Origin: Syntrophobacter sp. SbD2
Lineage (GTDB): Bacteria > Desulfobacterota > Binatia > UBA9968
Length of the DNA: 34,467 bases
NCBI GenBank assembly: GCA_945889495.1
Contig: CAMDBU010000055.1
Span: forward strand, 1 to 34,467
Reading direction: 5' to 3'
The translations under genes were made by a program, and so were the position numbers. Under the pieces are notes generated by a model, which did no database searches, was not told the DNA's origin, and saw nothing but the letters and a program-made list of their open reading frames with translations. Of this stretch, positions 31,943-34,467 are shown in pieces. Every line of letters begins with the position of its first letter. The stretch's first letter is position 1.

Positions 31943-32662
31943 TCAAGCCATCGCCGGCCACTCCCGCAGCAGCCTGCCATAACCATTCGTCGGATACTTA
32001 TAGCCAAGCTTCGACAGCACATACCACAACATCGCCGGGTTGCTGGCAATCACCGTGGCATTCAACTCGGCCTCGATGCGCTCCAAGCACTTGATCGGAT
32101 CGAGCACCGCGCCTTGAAAGTAGATCCCGTCGACCTTGCCGGCGACCGCGAGATTTTTCTTGGTCAGCTCGAATACTTCGTCCGGCGCCATTTTTTTCGG
32201 TACGGCGAGCTCGGCGAAGGAGTTGGGCGAGATCGCGGTCACTCCGGCTTTGGCGAGGTGGGCGACGATCAGATCGTTCAACTTGGCATCGAAGGGCGTG
32301 AGCAAGAGAACTTTCGGCGCCGAATAAGTTCGCAGCGCATGGACGCAGGCGTTGAGCGCAGTGGTGTACGGAATCGACACAGCGGCGCCCAGCGCGTCAA
32401 ACAAACCGGGATTGAGCACTTCAGTCGGCGCCGCGGTGACGATCAGGCCATCCCACTTACGCTCGGCGATGAACTCTTTCACTCTTCCCAAGATCACGTC
32501 TTTCTTGTCGGAGATCTCATAAAGCGATTTGCCGTAGAGATTCAAACCCTGGAAGTCGAGCTCGACCCCCTGCGGTACCAGCGGTGTGAAGCTATTGTAG
32601 TGCGGCATGTTGCTCGACCCGCCGCTGACGAAACCGATGCGCGCTTTGATTTGCTCTGCCAT
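31943..32662 (-). CDS. Asp/Glu racemase / arylmalonate decarboxylase-like protein lacking catalytic Cys
   Basis: The 239-residue protein has the two-lobed fold of the Asp/Glu racemase, maleate isomerase and arylmalonate decarboxylase group. Supporting segments are RIGFVSGGSSNMPHYNSFTP and VPQGVELDFQGLNL at the start, DGLIVTAAPTEVL, VLLLTPFDAKLNDLIVAHL, IEAELNATVIASNPAMLWYV and the final LGYKYPTNGYGRLL. The two positions that carry catalytic Cys in active members (around AAPTE and FQGAVLD) have no Cys. The only Cys residues are at ALNACVHAL and IKCLERI. It may use a different mechanism or only bind a ligand. GAGG lies seven bases before the ATG. Neighbours are a substrate-binding protein and a TPR protein. 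Confidence 0.78.
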   Translation of the reverse strand: MAEQIKARIGFVSGGSSNMPHYNSFTPLVPQGVELDFQGLNLYGKSLYEISDKKDVILGRVKEFIAERKWDGLIVTAAPTEVLNPGLFDALGAAVSIPYTTALNACVHALRTYSAPKVLLLTPFDAKLNDLIVAHLAKAGVTAISPNSFAELAVPKKMAPDEVFELTKKNLAVAGKVDGIYFQGAVLDPIKCLERIEAELNATVIASNPAMLWYVLSKLGYKYPTNGYGRLLREWPAMA

Positions 32663-32702
32663 GATGAGACCTCAAAGAAAAGGCTTTGCTAGTTGCGAGC
32701 AC

Positions 32703-32752
32703 TTCCCCCTCCTTCATCCTCCCTCGCTTGCGGGGGAGGAAAGAGGTGGGGG
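32703..32752. repeat. CCTCCC/GGGAGG hairpin repeat, intergenic copy
   Basis: CCTCCCTCGCTTGCGGGGGAGG forms a stem with one mismatch, flanked by TTCCCCCTCCTT and AAAGAGGTGGGGG as outer arms. It lies between the racemase-like gene and the TPR gene. The copy at 24619-24641 is inside a gene. Confidence 0.65.
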
Positions 32753-32793
32753 CGCCTTCGAATCTAAACCCGCCTAGCGCCCAAGCGCTAGCC

Positions 32794-33261
32794 CTACTTC
32801 TTTTTTGCTTTATAAGTATCGATGGTCTTCTTCAGATCGTCGTACTCTTCACACTTGCCGAAAAACGGGCAGGCTTTTTTCAACGCCACCAGCTGCTTCT
32901 CCGCGTTGTCGAGCTGGTTCAGGTCGAGGTAGAGCTCGCCCAAATATTCATGGGCGCCGCGGTGATTGGCGTCGAGCTTCAATGCCTTTTGGTAAAACTC
33001 CATGGATTTATCGAAGGTGCCAACCTTGCGATAGCTGTAGCCCAGCAGGTTATGAGCATCGGCGTTCTTCGGCTCCTCTTCCACGGCTTTGGCGAAATGG
33101 CCCACCGCGGTCTTGAAATCCTTCGCCTCCACCGCTTTGCGCCCGGCGACCATGCTGGCGCTCTCTTTTTTCCCGGCCTCGGGAAGATCCATGGCGAAGC
33201 TTCGCGGCTGCCCCAGCACCAAAGCCGACAACAACATCACAAGTCCGATTAGCATTTTCAT
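32794..33261 (-). CDS. Exported TPR protein
   Basis: The 155-residue protein has a signal peptide (MLIGLVMLLSALVLGQPRSFA) and about three tetratricopeptide repeats: AVEAKDFKTAVGHFAKAVEE, AHNLLGYSYRKVGTFDKSME and AHEYLGELYLDLNQLDNAEK, with the usual A/G/Y spacing. Two Cys near the end (CPFFGKC) could form a disulfide. TPR repeats hold protein partners, so a periplasmic scaffold is likely; the partner is unknown. GGAGG lies seven bases before the ATG. It lies between the racemase-like gene and a substrate-binding protein gene, all on the minus strand. Confidence 0.9.
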   Translation of the reverse strand: MKMLIGLVMLLSALVLGQPRSFAMDLPEAGKKESASMVAGRKAVEAKDFKTAVGHFAKAVEEEPKNADAHNLLGYSYRKVGTFDKSMEFYQKALKLDANHRGAHEYLGELYLDLNQLDNAEKQLVALKKACPFFGKCEEYDDLKKTIDTYKAKKK

Positions 33262-33336
33262 AGTGATCCCTCCTCAAATAACGGTAATGGCCGAATTGTA
33301 CGCAACCTCCCGCTCAACGCAAGATCGCCGGTCCGG

Positions 33337-34299
33337 CTAGCGCTTTCTCAGCTCCGCGCGCACCTCGCGCAGGATCGACAGATCGACCAGCCGGTCGGCG
33401 GGGATCTCGGCGGCCAGCCCGGACTCCTGGCGAATCTTGTCAATGATCCCTTTCAAGGTCGCGTCATCGATGTCGCCGTCGGGGTTGAGCACCTTGAGCA
33501 AAATCTTGTAGCTTTCGCCGGCGACTTTTTGATCGAGGCCGAAATCTTTCTGGATGAACGCGATGACCTCGGCTTCGTTTTTAAGAATCAGCTCGTTGCT
33601 GCGCAAGACGGCGCGGATCATCGCTTTGACTTGCTCGCGGCGGCTTTGCACATGGCTCACCCGGCCGACGATGCCGCCCTGCAGGTCGCGCACGTCGAAA
33701 GTATCGCCAAGGTCGGCGTAGCCCGCCAAGGTCGCCATCGAAGTAAACGGCGGCGTCAAGATCGCCGCGTCGACGGCTTTGGCGGTCAGCGACTGAAAAC
33801 TGCTCGGTGTCGTGGTGGTGGCGATGTAGACGATCTTATCGTTGGCACCGTCGCGGCCGAGCCGGCGCGCCACAGTCATAGCGGCAGTGTGCGCGAGAGA
33901 ACCGATGCCGCTGACCGCGATATTACGCAGCCGCGCTCCCGTCATGCCCGGCTGGCCGACCAGAGTAAAGCTCAGCCGGGTTTGAATGAACATGTACGCC
34001 TTGAGCGGTAGGCCCTTGATCGCCGCGCGCAGCGCCACACCAGTCGACCCGCCGTAGTCGACCTCACCCGCCTGCAGCGCGGTCACGCCGATCGGCGGCC
34101 GCATGGCGATGATCTCCAGATCGATGCCTTCGCGCTCGAAGATCCCCTTCGACTTGCCGTAATAATAGGGCAGCAACGTCAACGCCTTGGCCGCCACCGC
34201 CAGGCGAACCCGTTCAAATGGTTTCTTGTCCTGCTGGGCGTGCAAGGACGGCACGGCGATGAGGATAAGAGCGAGCAACAATAACTTCGCTGTGCGCAT
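33337..34299 (-). CDS. ABC-type substrate-binding protein, NMT1/SsuA-like
   Basis: The 320-residue exported protein has a signal peptide (AKLLLLALILIAVPSLHA) followed by ERVRLAVAAKALTLLPYYYG and KSKGIFEREGIDLEIIAM, the N-terminal lobe of the NMT1/SsuA fold. AVSGIGSLAHTAAMTVARRL is the second ligand segment, and VDAAILTPPF lies in the second lobe. It is the sixth such protein in the window and, like the rest, has no permease or ATPase gene beside it. No clear Shine-Dalgarno precedes the ATG. A structured element at 34384-34446 lies upstream. Confidence 0.86.
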   Translation of the reverse strand: MRTAKLLLLALILIAVPSLHAQQDKKPFERVRLAVAAKALTLLPYYYGKSKGIFEREGIDLEIIAMRPPIGVTALQAGEVDYGGSTGVALRAAIKGLPLKAYMFIQTRLSFTLVGQPGMTGARLRNIAVSGIGSLAHTAAMTVARRLGRDGANDKIVYIATTTTPSSFQSLTAKAVDAAILTPPFTSMATLAGYADLGDTFDVRDLQGGIVGRVSHVQSRREQVKAMIRAVLRSNELILKNEAEVIAFIQKDFGLDQKVAGESYKILLKVLNPDGDIDDATLKGIIDKIRQESGLAAEIPADRLVDLSILREVRAELRKR

Positions 34300-34383
34300 C
34301 GCCGCACCGGAGGGCGACCCGCCGGTCGCCCCTTGTATAATGAAATTGAAGTGTCTGTATGCACATTGTTTAACACGAAACAG

Positions 34384-34446
34384 GATGGGACAGGCCGTTC
34401 GCCCCTCGGTCCTTGGAGACCGTTTTGTAGCATGGACCGTCCCATC
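34384..34446. repeat. Nested inverted repeat at the right edge
   Basis: GATGGGAC (34384-34391) and GTCCCATC (34439-34446) are perfect outer arms. Inside, CGGTC (34407-34411) pairs with GACCG (34418-34422), and a second GGACCG at 34434-34439 offers an alternative pairing. It may be another repeat family or a folded leader of the gene at 33337-34299. The window ends 21 bases further on. Confidence 0.5.
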
Positions 34447-34467
34447 GTGGCTCCCAAAAAGCTCGAA

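Overview
The window is a GC-rich (roughly 60% by eye), gene-dense stretch of chromosome with Shine-Dalgarno-led genes and TGA used as a normal stop. Three things suggest an uncultivated soil or sediment bacterium of the Deltaproteobacteria-like lineages (Binatota, Tectomicrobia or Rokubacteria type): many NMT1/SsuA-like substrate-binding proteins without permeases, several amidohydrolase-2 and MmgE/PrpD enzymes, and abundant hairpin repeats between genes. No rRNA, tRNA, CRISPR array, transposase or phage gene was recognised, so the lineage remains an inference.

Layout. 1-123: 5' end of a membrane protein on the minus strand. 409-1188: IclR-family regulator. 1461-4088: tryptophan unit, with a Trp-rich leader peptide, a transcription attenuator, trpE, trpG and a free-standing threonyl-tRNA synthetase editing-domain protein. 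4181-4741: SH3 lipoprotein with an extended -10 promoter. 4874-7280 (minus): MFS transporter and amidohydrolase. 7598-10866: coiled-coil SH3 membrane protein and a RecB-like/DEDD nuclease. 10873-14311 (minus): two substrate-binding proteins and an MmgE/PrpD enzyme. 14459-18101: radical SAM protein (minus), RidA (+), cupin (+), amidohydrolase (minus). 18324-20489 (minus): sirtuin and MFS transporter. 20513-25660 (+): Tat-exported M19 dipeptidase, substrate-binding protein, secreted amidohydrolase, substrate-binding protein. 25666-26510 (minus): two BON lipoproteins. 26592-27791 (minus): a rhodanese domain joined in frame, through a TGA codon, to a two-helix potassium channel. 27859-29891: MetE-like enzyme (minus) and alpha/beta hydrolase (+). 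29986-30693 (minus): AT-rich orphan gene. 30810-34299 (minus): two substrate-binding proteins, an Asp/Glu-racemase-like protein and a TPR protein.

Two findings stand out. One is the rhodanese-channel gene, whose in-frame TGA sits at the second cysteine position of a CxxxxC active-site loop and is followed at once by a small hairpin; this makes it a candidate selenoprotein. The other is a complete trp attenuator with mutually exclusive antiterminator and terminator stems.

The intergenic DNA holds at least five families of hairpin repeats. One member lies inside a gene, and others supply or overlap the start regions of exported proteins. Metabolically the window suggests uptake and breakdown of small organic acids, amides or aromatic compounds, but no specific substrate can be read from the sequence.
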